A DNA stretch of 64,000 bases from Theobroma cacao (lineage: Eukaryota > Streptophyta > Magnoliopsida > Malvales > Malvaceae). Positions 1 to 11,285 of the stretch are shown here, piece after piece; the first letter of the stretch is position 1, and each line of letters begins with the position of its first letter. A model generated the notes under the pieces. It was not told the DNA's origin, did not search any database, and worked only from the letters and a program-made list of their open reading frames with translations. The position numbers and the translations under genes are program-made. The stretch covers positions 12,139,088 through 12,203,087 of the forward strand of contig NC_030855.1 of assembly GCF_000208745.1 (NCBI RefSeq), given 5' to 3'.

Positions 1-105
1 ATAGGGATTAATGAATAAGATCAATTAAGTAGGCTTGCTTGGGCTAGGCGGACTGAGCCCATTGGGCCCTTACATCGGTCATGGCCTAGAAATTGAGCTG
101 TGACA
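1..105 (+). repeat. 3' end of the 5' LTR of element A1
   Basis: These bases match the last part of the 3' LTR of the same element (about 19408-19512), including the stretch with GGCTTGCTTGGGCT and CCCATTGGGCC, and end in TGTGACA. A primer binding site follows four bases later. The rest of this LTR lies left of the window. Confidence 0.85.
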
Positions 106-109
106 GATG

Positions 110-121
110 TGGTACCAAAGC
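110..121 (+). other. Primer binding site of A1, decayed tRNA-Met type
   Basis: TGGTACCAAAGC lies four bases after the LTR end. It differs from the usual plant site TGGTATCAGAGC at two positions, both transitions. Element A3 has TGGTATTAGAGC at the matching place. Confidence 0.75.
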
Positions 122-343
122 CCTAGGTTTAGTTGTGTCCTAGGGATTTCTGTGTGGTCAGCGGAGTTGTTGGAGTCTGTGTAGAGTCTTATCCTTAGAT
201 TTTGGGTGCGCAACGCAAGTCAAGGACTGGAGGCTGCATAGGCCCTGATTTCATTCGAAACCTACTTCTTCTTATGATGTCTAGATGGAAGAGTAATTAA
301 TACTTGGTTGTGTATAGGTGGAGGTGTGCCGGTTGCACACTCC

Positions 344-810
344 ATGTCTAGAAAAGATGGCAGTCCTGATACCCTTTATAGTACTAGCGAGGGATTGCTA
401 GATTTCGCTGCTCGTAGACGATATGAGCTCAAGGGTGAAAGCGTAATAAGTAACCTGACCCGATTTTTGAGTGGATCGGTTCCCCCAAAAGGTAAACCAC
501 TATTTAAGAGCTTGAGGAGTCTCGCAAGACTAGTGTGTAATGAAATCAATATGAGGAAAAAGAAGACGAACAAGATGGGAAAAAGGACTACCAGTAATTA
601 TAGTATTATGAAGGTATCTGTATCTGTGTCCGACACTTCCCTCTTAGTTGTGGGAGAGGTCCTATACTTGTTAGTAATGAGGAATTTGAGAGGCAGCAAC
701 AAGTTCAGATTAAGGATAAAATGGGAAATTCTCAAGATAAAGAGAAAGACCCGAAAGAGGATTCGTCAATGTGCTCAGATCAAGGTGACGAGGATCCTAA
801 ACACACTTAA
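344..810 (+). pseudogene. Broken short ORF of A1, unknown retroelement protein (about 155 codons)
   Basis: Homologous to 56341-56810 in element A3. Translation starts at a shared ATG (MSRKD...). Both copies keep a basic stretch around LFKSLRSLARLV and KKxTNKMGK, and both can be read to a charged C-terminal tail ending near MCSDQG. In A1 the frame stays open through the basic region and is then lost near codon 90 by an indel; the frame seen in A3 holds the tail. An alternative in-frame start lies at 308, but the homology begins at 344. I do not recognise the family. Its place just after the primer site suggests a gag-like or packaging role, which is inference only. There is no zinc knuckle. 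Confidence 0.5.
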
Positions 811-1205
811 TATTTTCGTTGAAGTTCGTATCACTTTAAGTGTAGGCAGATGCAGTGTAAGGGAAATAGTAGTAGTTATCTGTACAAAGGACATAAGAGC
901 TTGGCTTTTATTTTCATGTGACTTGAACGGATTATAAAGTAGCTGTTTAAATGACTGGATGTGTATGGTAATCTTTTGGTATGATAGAGGTAAACTAGCA
1001 ATACAATTATCAAGGGAGGATATTCACCTAAGTGGCATGGTTGGTCACCTTAGATAATTATTAAGGATCGACGTAGAAAGTCATTAATGGTACAAACAAC
1101 TACGAGACCTGACAAATGATTACCAATTAATCATGGAAAGGTGAAATTTGAAATCCCAATTACAGTTACAATTTGGAAGAATATAGGAGAAATCAAAAAG
1201 GCTAT
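811..1205 (+). other. Non-coding internal domain of A1 before the solo LTR
   Basis: Colinear with about 56811-57196 of element A3. No coding signal is seen. It ends in GCTAT, the left copy of the target duplication of the solo LTR that follows. Confidence 0.7.
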
Positions 1206-1837
1206 TGTCACGACCCAAATTCCAGGCCATGACCGATGCATGGGCCCAATGGACGTAGTCCACTAAGCCCAAGTAAGCCTATTAATCTGACATGGTCATC
1301 ATTCCATCACAAACTACTAAGTCACATTTTATGATTTAGAATCAAAATAATACTACACATTGCCATCTCATACTAGCATACCAAATAAGTGTATATACAC
1401 TGTCTACGACATATATCTTAACAATTTACATTATGTTCATCTATACACAAAAAAAAAATACTCAACTTCTAGTGGAAGGACTCGAACGAATGTACAACTA
1501 CTAAATGCCGAGACACCTACCAAAAGATGGATATAAATCTACAAGGACACCTCGTCCTAGTTACCGGCTACCTCGTGATCTGAAAACATGAAGTTGAAAA
1601 TAGTGAGTATAAACCCAATGAGTGAACAAGGAAGGGAACAAGCAACCATAAGGAAGAATTTCAAATCATGATGCACTTGTTTTGAAACAATGCAATTTAA
1701 TTTCATTCATATTAAAAACTCCTCATTAAACCCTTATATGATTAGTCAATTGGTAATGAGGAACCCACACATAACAAATAATTTGAAAAAAATGAAGGCT
1801 TCAGTGATACACCAATAAGACAAATGTGATGACGAAT

Positions 1838-2332
1838 CTTTCCGCTGCAGCGACGTTGGAATTAAGGTATTAGCCGAACGTGGGTTTCTCAACTGGCCAA
1901 AGGTTTTTCACTAAACCACCTCATTTTAAACTTATCTCATTTAATCCTTAATGTTGGCAGTCCATGCCTAGATATGGTAGCAAAGAAGTGAAAAATAAGG
2001 CAGCAATTGGACAAGATAGGAGACAAAAACAAAAGGTTTTTCACTGCAGGGAGATTGTACCTCGCTACAGCGAAATTGTAACCCAGAAACAGAAAGTTTC
2101 TCGCTGCAACAAGAATGAATTTTGCTACAACGAGTTTTCGGCCAGTCTACCCCTCCAAACTTGAGAGTTTCTAGCTGCAGCAAGATTCATTTTCGCTGCA
2201 ACGAGAAGCTATAATGACTATCTCACTGTAGAGAGATTCATTTTTGCTGCAGCGAGAACCAGTTTTGGTGAAAGGTCCTCAAACTCGAGAGTTTCTTGCT
2301 ACAACGAGAATGAATTTCGCTGCAGCGAGAAC
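1838..2332. repeat. Dispersed array of CTCGCTGCAGCGAG-like palindromes
   Basis: About a dozen intact or decayed copies of a dyad-symmetric motif with core CTCGCTGCAGCGAG occur here, for example near 1840, 2038, 2070, 2097, 2120, 2168, 2189, 2241, 2292 and 2314. Spacing is irregular. Most changes in poorer copies are C to T or G to A. The same array lies in the family C LTRs at 25167 and 41096. Confidence 0.8.
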
Positions 2333-2514
2333 AAAGCAACAAGAGCAAAGTTTCCATTCACTCAACAAAATCAACATACAGCACATGAAAATTTCCAAAG
2401 TGCAATGTATCAAATTTCTCATATATGTCAATCATATATCACATTCATAAGTTTTCATTTCATAAGTCTAGATATGCTTAATTACATAGATAAACATCAA
2501 CATCATCATAATCA

Positions 2515-2705
2515 CACCCGGCTCATGTACATCCCCCCACATCGTGCACATAGCCAAGACTATCGTGTGCATCCCCCCACATCATGCACAATTAGTGCCA
2601 TCGTGTACATCCCCCCACATCGTGCACACGAGCACTATCATCATCCATCTCTCACGCCACCATCATCACTGACATGTGCATTCCCCCACATCGTGCACAC
2701 ACCCG
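2515..2705. repeat. Minisatellite with CCCCCCACATCGTGCACA units in family C LTR
   Basis: Four units of about 50-65 bases share CATCCCCCCACATCGTGCACA-like cores (near 2530, 2568, 2609 and 2681). A short TA run (about 2747-2769) lies beside them. It occupies the same LTR position as the minisatellites at 26392, 42300 and 50150. Confidence 0.75.
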
Positions 2706-3507
2706 ATTACAGTCATTATACACAATATCATTCATCATGCACAACACATATATATATATATATATATCATCATAATGCAATAGTGCATGAAACCATAGCA
2801 ATAACATATCACGACATAAAACCATTTAGCAAAAGCTTGTTCAAACTTGATAATTTATTCGAATGGGTGGCAATTACATTATGTTTCTCAAACAAGTTTT
2901 GAAGGCAGTCCACTCACCGGTATTTTGTTGAGCCTTTCACTAACTCTAATTTCCCCTAATTGTCCAAATGGGATGATGGGGCTTCCTTGGAACCTAGGAT
3001 CACATTAGCATAAGTAATGGGTCAATTCACACACTATGAACCCTAAAAGCTATCTCTTAGCTAGCTTTCAATTGTCACATTAAATGGCTATCTATGTTCA
3101 TTATCTTAATCAGTAAAAAAGTAATGAACATACTCAACAATAAAACAACTCTTAATCTAAATTACTAGCCATTATTCACAGCTAAATACCAAGCTTAGTT
3201 CATCACTCACCCTAGGGCTTTTTTGTAGTCGAATTCTCTTCCAATAGCTTCCAAATCAATGGGGTAATTCTTTCTTTCTCTCTTTAAAACACCCAACTAG
3301 TCAGAGAAAGTATGAAAATAAGATTTGTCAAGGGTTTTGAAGTGAGAGGATGAAATAGCACAAGGGTTTATGGAAGGGTGAACCGAAAGCATGAAAATTA
3401 GAGCTAGAAAGAGAAAGTTATGGAAGCTTGAAGAAAACTCCCATGGAGGAATTGAAGAAACATGAGACGGAAGAAGGAAGAAGAAGACAAGCTACTGGAA
3501 ATTCAAG

Positions 3508-3517
3508 ATATTTATAG
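3508..3517 (-). promoter_or_regulatory. TATA-like box of family C LTR (minus strand)
   Basis: The minus strand reads GGCCTATAAATATC here. The same site in the same context is found in sister LTRs at 25554 and 41484, about 390 bases from the LTR start. A pyrimidine-rich leader follows. It probably marks the U3/R promoter. Confidence 0.5.
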
Positions 3518-3912
3518 GCCAAATTTATCCATTCCCTTAAAATTATGAAAATGCCCCTCCACCAACTAACTTACTCTCCTCCAACCTTTTATGAAATCTT
3601 TTTGCTCTTTTGACACTGGGACAAGGTCCATAATGGTCTAAACATGCTCGGGTTCATGAAAACTTAAAATTCTAACCCGAGGTGAAAAATGACCATTTTG
3701 CCCCTACCGTGAAAATAATCAAAATTTTGGTTTCCTTTGCATTTTACCCCAAATTTCATCATCCATTTATGCCTTAGGCCTACTTAGGCCATAATATTAT
3801 TGAAAATCTTACTTTTGTGGGCTTACAAAGGAAATGATGAAATTACCCCCGATTTGGGATATCGCGTATACTTCCCTTTACGAGTCTATAAAGGTCAAGG
3901 TCTCACAGCTAT

Positions 3913-4469
3913 AGGTGACACTTAGAATGGATGATGTGATTAGAATGGATGATGTGATTAAGTCAAGGATTGTAAACTTTAAGTATGGAGGGAATTACAA
4001 AATGATGCCATGGCATTATAAGATGATAATTTGGCACAAATATGGACTAAGGGAGGCAAATTATGAAACTTGAGAAAAGGTGAATCCTTGATTTAATAAA
4101 GATTATGAGTATAAAGCGTGGCAAAAAATGAACTATTTTCATGGTCATTTGTACTGAAAGTTAACAAAACTATTTGAGTTACAGTAGTAGAAAGACAATT
4201 AATTGTGAATGTTAAGGAATTGGGGAATGTCATAAATGTTGAATATTTTTGTGTGTGGTATTATATATTGAGAATTTGATGCACAATATGGAAAGATTGT
4301 CCTAAGGTGGGACTTATTGGTTGAAGGTAAATGTTAAAGGATAAAATGAGTTTGAAAATATTGACTTGGCTAAGTGCATATGAAAAGCAAAAGAAAAGAC
4401 ACGCATAGTCATGAAAATTATGAGATAGGCTTAGAGAAAAGCCAAATGGTTGAGCATGGTCCTTGTAGT
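3913..4469 (+). other. Non-coding internal domain of A1 between its two insertions
   Basis: Colinear with about 57205-57742 of A3. A 14-base stretch (GGATGATGTGATTA with its lead-in) is tandemly doubled near 3927-3960. No coding signal is seen. It ends in GTAGT, the left target duplication of element B2. Confidence 0.65.
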
Positions 4470-7383
4470 TGTCAAGACCCGATACTCCCCTCGAGCCCGT
4501 GACAACCGCCACGGTATCCCGATTGACACTCATTACCCGGAATGTCAATCGGAACCTCGCAAGGCTTTAATATCAGTTTCTCATTTCCCCTGTGAGTAAC
4601 CGTTGCCAAATATCAAGTTCTAAAAGATTTTAAGTTATTTCCAACTTAAATCAATAAAAAAAAAAGATTTCTGTCTTACAGGGGCATTTTACTCATTTTT
4701 CCTTGAAAATTTTGAAACCAGCTAAAAATGTAGTAGGTGATAACAAAACACATAATTCATAATCAAAAATAAATTTGGATGTGTAAAACATTCATTTAAA
4801 ATGAAATTATAACTATTAGAATAAAATAAAAATATAGAATAAAATATTCAATTTTTCCATAAAACAATATTTTTAGAACACTGCGTAAATAAATTTTGTT
4901 GCGTAAAAGAAAAATAAATTCATATATTTTATAATACAGTAAGTTGGAGTATTTAATTTAATTTACAGTAACAAGTGGGCCCTCGAATAACCAAAAGTAA
5001 GATAGATTGTGAACCTACAATTTGGAGTATGCAAACCCAAAAGTGGTCCTCGATGAAATCAGCTATCTATAAACTATCCTGAGCCTGAAATGGGTGAAAA
5101 GGAGGGTGGTGAGATAATATAATCCTAGTGAGTAAACAAATACGATCTAAAATATCTAAAGTCGAGTAATCGTCATGGCTTATGAATTTCTTAAAACTTT
5201 GGCTCGTGCCAAAATCATTCTCATACCTAGTTATCAGGGATGCCTTGATCGAGGGCTATCCTAACTGAGTCTGCCAAGGCTATTAAAAAATTATGTACGC
5301 ATAAATCATGTTTTTATTTTGAAAACATAGTCGTTCCTTGGCGTTGGCTGAGTGCACCCTCACGTGGTGGTTTAGCGTGAAGTGAACTCTAAAGTATTAA
5401 CCTCAGGAGTTATCCATCCATGCCTCTCATACTGAGGTAAAATATAACGGGGTTTACCACGCCCCTCTAATAAGCTGGTCTAGAGAAACCCGCCCACTGC
5501 AGTAAGCTAATTGATATCCCACCAAATCAATAAAAGTTTCGACAGCATGACATGGCAATTTATATTACTATCCAGCTTGTTAAGGAAAAACCAAAGTTCA
5601 TACAATTTCAACACATTTGCCAATTCAACCATTCATGCCAATATTATCATAAGCCAATCAATTAGAAACATAAATTCACAATACATCAAATGGTCTCCAA
5701 TTACTCTATTTTCAAAGCCATCATTCAATTTCAAGACAATTTATAAAATCATTTCTTTTAAACACATTTTGTTTATAAAACATAAAGATTTACCATTTAA
5801 ACTCATTTTCCATAAAATCACAAAATCGGATAAAAACCACTTTAGATAATTAAAACGATAGTAAGGTTACTCGTTGTATCAGGAGTTTGAAATACTCCTA
5901 TTCTCAGTCCTCTGACACAATGTCTTTACCCTTGTTAGAGGGCTCACCACCTATACAGAATACACGACACATAATTCAATATACTGTGTCATACCATTAT
6001 AAATCTATTTCAAGCTCTTTGCTATTGCATGAAATGGGATGCAAATTGTTCAGATTATTGTCTAAACACGGTGTTCTACACGAATCCAATTGTGTACCTA
6101 AATAATACGATATTGGCCTAATTCGATCTATCACTCAATTAATTGGCCAATATGTCCAATTCAACACCAATTCACTCCATTTTTCTTCCAATTCTCCAAA
6201 TCCTCAAACACAAGTCAAATAGCATAAAATTTACCAAAATCATCTCCACGTTTTCTCTTGAGAATTTCGACCATGATGGGTGCATCAACACCATGATTTT
6301 TCCTACTTGATTTTCTCACCATAATTCATCATTTCCTAACCAATTCACTTGAAATAAAATCAAATCCACCATCCACACTCTACAAGGAAAATTCGGCCAA
6401 TGATGGGTAATGGGAGCAACTGAATTTTTCTCGTTGGCTTTTCATGCTACACATCACTAACTAACTAAAAACACCAAAATACATTAAAATCTAACCAAAT
6501 CATCATCAAATTCTCTCTCCTAGGTGTTCGGCCAGCAAATGACTCATCATGAAAACTTGATTCTTAACCATGGAAAATGCAAAAGAATGCATGGGTAAGG
6601 TAGATCACAAGTCAAAATCAAGAAATTTTACCTTTGATTGCTTGATTACTTGAAATCCACCAATTTTTCTCTTGAATTTTCACCCTAGGGTTCTTGCTCT
6701 TTCTTTTCTTCCTTTGTTCTTCCATTGGTTTTCCTTTGGCTGGCCATATGAAGAGAAATGGGCTGATTTTGTGTTAATTTTTAAGCTAAATAATTAATGG
6801 ATGAGAATTTGACACATGTCACCATTCCTTTGGTCCATGTGTCATACTTAGCCATTAAGCAATCACTCTCCACCACTTAAATTTTCTCAATTATCTATGA
6901 TAATATTGGGTAAAATCCATGTGCTGGACAAGTGTTGGGTGGTGTAAAATTACAATTTTGCCCTTGGGCGACAAAATGACTATTTTGCCCTTTATGCTCG
7001 AAAAATGCCGAAATTAAAATTTTTTACTTCTCAAACTCAAATTATACTCCAAATGATCAATTTTATTAAAAAATTTCATCCAACACTCATGTCTTAACCT
7101 CAGGTGGCAAAATGACCATTTTGCCCTTAGGTCAAGAAAATTCCAATTTGACTCCAAATCAGTCCTCGAATTTCTAATCACCATTTTAAGTCATTCTGAG
7201 AATTTAAAATTCTCAATTTTATCTTAAAATCTCTATTTGGACTAGTTCAAGGCTTAATTCAACTTAGTTGCACCGCTAGGTACACTACTGACTTTCAACA
7301 ATTTTTGGGGCTTTCCAAGTATGCAAGCATATTGTCAATCACATGAATGACATGGCAAGTATTTTATAAGGTCGAGCTTGACA
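4470..7383 (-). repeat. 3' LTR of B2 (left copy)
   Basis: Begins TGTCAAGACC and ends GAGCTTGACA on the plus strand, so the termini are TGTCA/TGACA. It aligns end to end with 11286-14187. Small open frames inside, such as 5887-6105, recur in the other LTR only because the DNA is repeated. Confidence 0.93.
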
Positions 7384-7389
7384 ACACTA

Positions 7390-7397
7390 CCCCCCTT
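7390..7397 (-). other. Polypurine tract of B2
   Basis: The minus strand reads AAGGGGGG a few bases before the 3' LTR. Such a tract normally primes plus-strand synthesis. Confidence 0.65.
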
Positions 7398-8954
7398 AAA
7401 ATAAAATTTTGACCTCAAAATTTCATTAACCGAACTCAAAGAAAATATATTATTTTCTCATCTAATGCTCGACTTCTTATGTCCTCCTCTTTATAAGGAA
7501 TTTCAATTTGTTCACTTCATTGACCTCCAATTCAATTCTCGAGTACTTCACTTATATCTATTATTATCCTTTAAAATCAGATCAACAGTAACCTTCATAA
7601 TTATGATTTCTTATATCGAGACACCCAGCATGCTTCTAGTATTATCATTAAACTTGAACCATAACTCCATCTCAATCATACCAATCACTATCTTATTACT
7701 TCATTCCATATCAAACTTCTCGACTTTCATTCATTCATCCTATCCTCATACACTATTGTGTAGTTTACGGCATCATTAACATGCCATACTCATTCCTGTA
7801 CATATCCTCAGTGTTAAGGAAGATTAATGGCTTCAATTATTTCCACATACTTCATGTTTACCTTACATTTAGGAAATTTCAATCTTCTTAATCCTATTAA
7901 TCCATCTCATATGGCTTAATCACACTATAGATTACATTCCCTTAACTATTTCTCCAAAATTCCTTAGGTCGCCATAAATCATCTTCTGATAAGATTCTTG
8001 ATCATTACATTATCTATACAACTCATCAAATATATTGAGTTCAAATTTCGAACTACTAAAACCATTCTTCATTTTAGTTGGGTACATCACTAACTCCACA
8101 CATACGTATACACGCACATTCAAATGTACATATTCCTCATTATGTATACGGGTCTCTATTTTCAAATGCCTTCAAACTAATTTCTCTTTGTTCATTCCCA
8201 TCCATAACCAAGATTCAATAGAATAATCTTCATAATTCATACAAATTCTCATTATGCCTGTGCATAGTTCCACATCATTTACATACTTATACTCTCTTTT
8301 TATCATTTCCAATTATATGCTTAAGTTTCCTTGCACTGTAAATCATTGCATCACAATGTCATCTCCATTGAATTATAATCTATTATGCGTGTATGTTTTA
8401 TAATCCCATTGAAACTTCAAAATTTTTCCTTGACTTGATCATTACATGTTATGCAATACCATAATTCCTAAAAGTCATCCCTATTCCTCGATTATATTTC
8501 ATGCCTCTACATTTCCTTGTATTCTTCTTGCATTCCAATATTGATTTGTCACTTAAAACTCAGACTCATTTGAATCATGTATGCCTCAAGCATTTTGAAT
8601 TCCAATTTCCATAATATATTAGGAAAGTTTCATTATCTGACTTCATTATCAAGGTTAACTTCAATCATCTTTTGTTCCACTATTTCATACAAATATAACA
8701 TCTTTTTCCTTAACCAATTTACAAATTGTACTTGAAATTGCAAAACTTGAAACTAGATTCTCCTCAAGTACCTTTCAATATTAATACTAATATCACTCTC
8801 ATCTTATAGCTTCCTTTTTATAACCACATAACTTCGTGCTTGCTTTCACAAGATCCACGGCAGAACTTCTCTTGAGTATTTCCTTGGGGATATTTATCTT
8901 AAACTTATGTCTCACAACATGTGATCACTTAACTCGTAACTTAGCCATTTATGT

Positions 8955-9130
8955 GGCATCCTCTTTGGGACCCACTCTGAGGTATTGTTATGTTTGGGTC
9001 CCCATCACTTGACTTACTCACTTCCGTCGCGCCTAAGGGCGACACGACAGGCCCTGCAAGACCTTCTCACCAAGTTTCGAACCCTAGACCTTTTGCTCCC
9101 CCTAAAAGGAATGCCTTTAACCATTTCAGC
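8955..9130 (-). mobile_element. SINE-like tRNA-derived insertion
   Basis: A GC-richer patch of about 180 bases stands out in the AT-rich interior of B2. On the minus strand it has a candidate pol III A box TGGTTAAAGGC (9113-9123) and, about 40 bases on, a candidate B box GGTTCGAAACT (9073-9083). Both are one base off the usual tRNA-type consensus, and spacing is normal for plant SINE heads. No clear tail or target duplication is seen. A1 and A3 lack this patch at the matching place, next to GGCTAAGT. Confidence 0.42.
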
Positions 9131-11231
9131 TTTAACTCATTCATATCGATATCTTCCAAAACCTTAAAACTTCAATTAACAAAACTTAGAATGAAGTTCA
9201 ATGGCTTTAGGTCAACTCGAAAATTCAACTTCACATCTGTCTCATTTTATTCATGCATCCTAGACATGAAGTGTTCTTAACACCGCCGCACGGTGGCTGT
9301 TGGAGTTTACTTGATCAATGTTATTCATCTATATTTAAGGTTACTACGCTAATCATTCTCAACCGTTTGGTTTCCCTTCAAGCTTACATCATAATTTTCA
9401 TAACCATTTATATCCTCTTGTACTTATCACATATAATAGGTAAAATAGATATTTTCAAATTCATCTCATCCTATAACACTTGTCAATAATCAATAAATCC
9501 CACTTTAGAATACTCTTTCCATATTGTATAGTAATTTCACCATATAGTATCACGGGTACTATGTTCCTCCATTCTACTATCATGCATACTCCACAGAATT
9601 TAATTAGAAGATTTACGTACCTTAACTAATGCTAATTCCCTTTAATCATATCTTAAATACTCCAAACTTGTAAATTACAACTCCAAGTGTATGTCCATAT
9701 ATTGATAATCTTTATATATTTCATGATCATGAAAACTACAACTTACGAACTAGCTTTCTATCATATGTACACTATTAGAACATTAGTTTCAACATGTTTA
9801 ATTCTCCTTTGGTGATAGGTTAAGATCATTCCTAGATACATTTCCATATTAACATTGATATGCCTTTACCATAGCATTTAGTGCAAATTTGATGAAGGAA
9901 TTGTCTCCAAATAACTCTTAAATACATAATTATCAAATTGTACGCCACTAAATGTTAAGATCTTGACTTATTCATCAATAACCAATCACATTTATTAAGT
10001 GAATAATTTACTTAGTTATTACACCTTGCCATTGTGAACATAAGATCAAAGTTGTCCTAAACTTAGGATGCAGAAGTTCTCTCTCTTAGAGTATATCTAA
10101 ACATCAACATTCTCTAAATTCCTTACTCTGGGGAGATCACCTTCAAGACTGATCATTCATATCATAGGCCACACTTTGAACCGAATAAACTTTTAAATTG
10201 ATCTTTCAAGTAATTCGTATATCAGTCTCAATTATAGAACTTCATATGGCACTTAGACTAGATTTGACATTTCCAAGTCATTTAACCTCAAGCTGCCAAT
10301 TCCACATCTAGTCCTTTAATCCCTTGGCTCCCCCTTGCTATGCATAGCAAAGTTCAAGCTCATCCTTAAAGCAGATTTGTTTACTAACTTCTTACTTCAT
10401 GACCACAAATCAATTATAGTAATCATTGATACTCACTCTCGAATTAATTCACGTGCTTATATCCATGAACTATAATAGGTCCAATCAATTCTTAAAATCT
10501 CACAATCGCTTAATTGAAATCAACACCAGTTCCTTCTAAGCTGTTATACCTATTCAACACATATTTACATATAAAATATTTCAAAATACTAACACCACTT
10601 TTATATGAGCATAACAAGCTCCATTAACATAGTGTTCTTATCTTCATGCACATAAGTATGGGTTTACTCTTACCTCAATGCTTAATTTATACACTCAAAG
10701 TGAATTATAACCATCATTATTCATTCTAATCAAAGTGCGCCCCTTATTACCATTATCACACGTGCTCCTTTATATTAACTTCAATACAATCCATAGTCCC
10801 CAAATCTTTTTCCAATTGACAACCATGAGTTCAATTATAACTCCACCAAATGAATAAATTATCACGGCCTATTAGTCCAACTCCAAATTTCTCCATCCTT
10901 AATCACAGGGATATATCATTTCATTAATCTTTCATCAGGAGCATTAGTTTTAAGATCTCTCTAACACTGACTCGTGTCATGGGTGGCATCTTAAACCCGG
11001 ACAACGACCCTACTTATGACCTTTGCATGACATTAACAAGGAAGTGGATTACTGGGAACAAGAGTTCATATAGCTCCCTGTCTATGACTTATGCTCCCAT
11101 AAGATCTATAAAAAGAAACAGAACGAGTCTAAACAACTCCAAATTCTATATGCAGATGCACGTATTCTATTCTATCAAACCTAACTTAACCCAACTCGGG
11201 GCCACACTAACACTGTAAATTTTAAAACAAC

Positions 11232-11275
11232 TTTAAAACCAAAGGCTCTGATATTTAAAACCAAAGGCTCTGATA
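11232..11275 (-). repeat. Perfect 22-bp tandem duplication overlapping the B2 primer site
   Basis: Two identical 22-base units (11232-11253 and 11254-11275) run head to tail. Each holds CCAAAGGCTCTGATA, so most of the primer binding site is present twice. Only the copy next to the LTR is complete. Confidence 0.9.
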
Positions 11276-11278
11276 CCA
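11267..11278 (-). other. Primer binding site of B2 (initiator tRNA-Met type)
   Basis: The minus strand reads TGGTATCAGAGC, a perfect match to the common plant retrotransposon primer site. It lies seven bases after the 5' LTR end and fixes the element's orientation. Confidence 0.9.
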
Positions 11279-11285
11279 ATCTAAT

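Larger units (their letters stand above)
1206..3907 (-). mobile_element. Solo LTR, family C, minus orientation
   Basis: A 2.7-kb LTR whose outer bases read TGTCACGACC...GTCTCACA on the plus strand, the reverse complement of family C LTRs at 25167 and 41096. It is flanked by a perfect 5-bp duplication, GCTAT (1201-1205 and 3908-3912). The empty site is kept in element A3 near 57196-57204. There is no primer site, purine tract or internal sequence, so it is a solo LTR, presumably left by recombination between the two LTRs of a full element. It carries a palindrome array, a minisatellite and a TATA-like site. Confidence 0.93.
7384..11285 (-). other. Internal domain of B2, no recognisable coding sequence
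   Basis: About 3.9 kb without a long open frame on either strand. The part nearest the purine tract (about 7400-8950), read on the minus strand, is clearly homologous to the 3' internal part of elements A1 (about 15000-16440) and A3 (about 58600-60380), with shared blocks such as TGAATGAATG and GGAATGAAGTAATAAGAT. The part next to the primer site is not shared with A1 or A3. A SINE-like insertion lies near 8955-9130. Confidence 0.75.

Noticed and set aside
2405..2902. 165-codon frame with repeated PPHRAHS-like peptides
   Set aside because: It is the translation of the LTR minisatellite and a TA run; similar frames occur in every family at this place.
5887..6105. Small open frame that recurs almost unchanged at 12691-12924
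   Set aside because: It is conserved only because both copies lie in the LTRs of B2. There is no coding signature beyond DNA identity.
9073..9123. A tRNA gene
   Set aside because: A- and B-box-like sequences are present, but no cloverleaf or acceptor stem pairs up; a SINE-like origin fits better.
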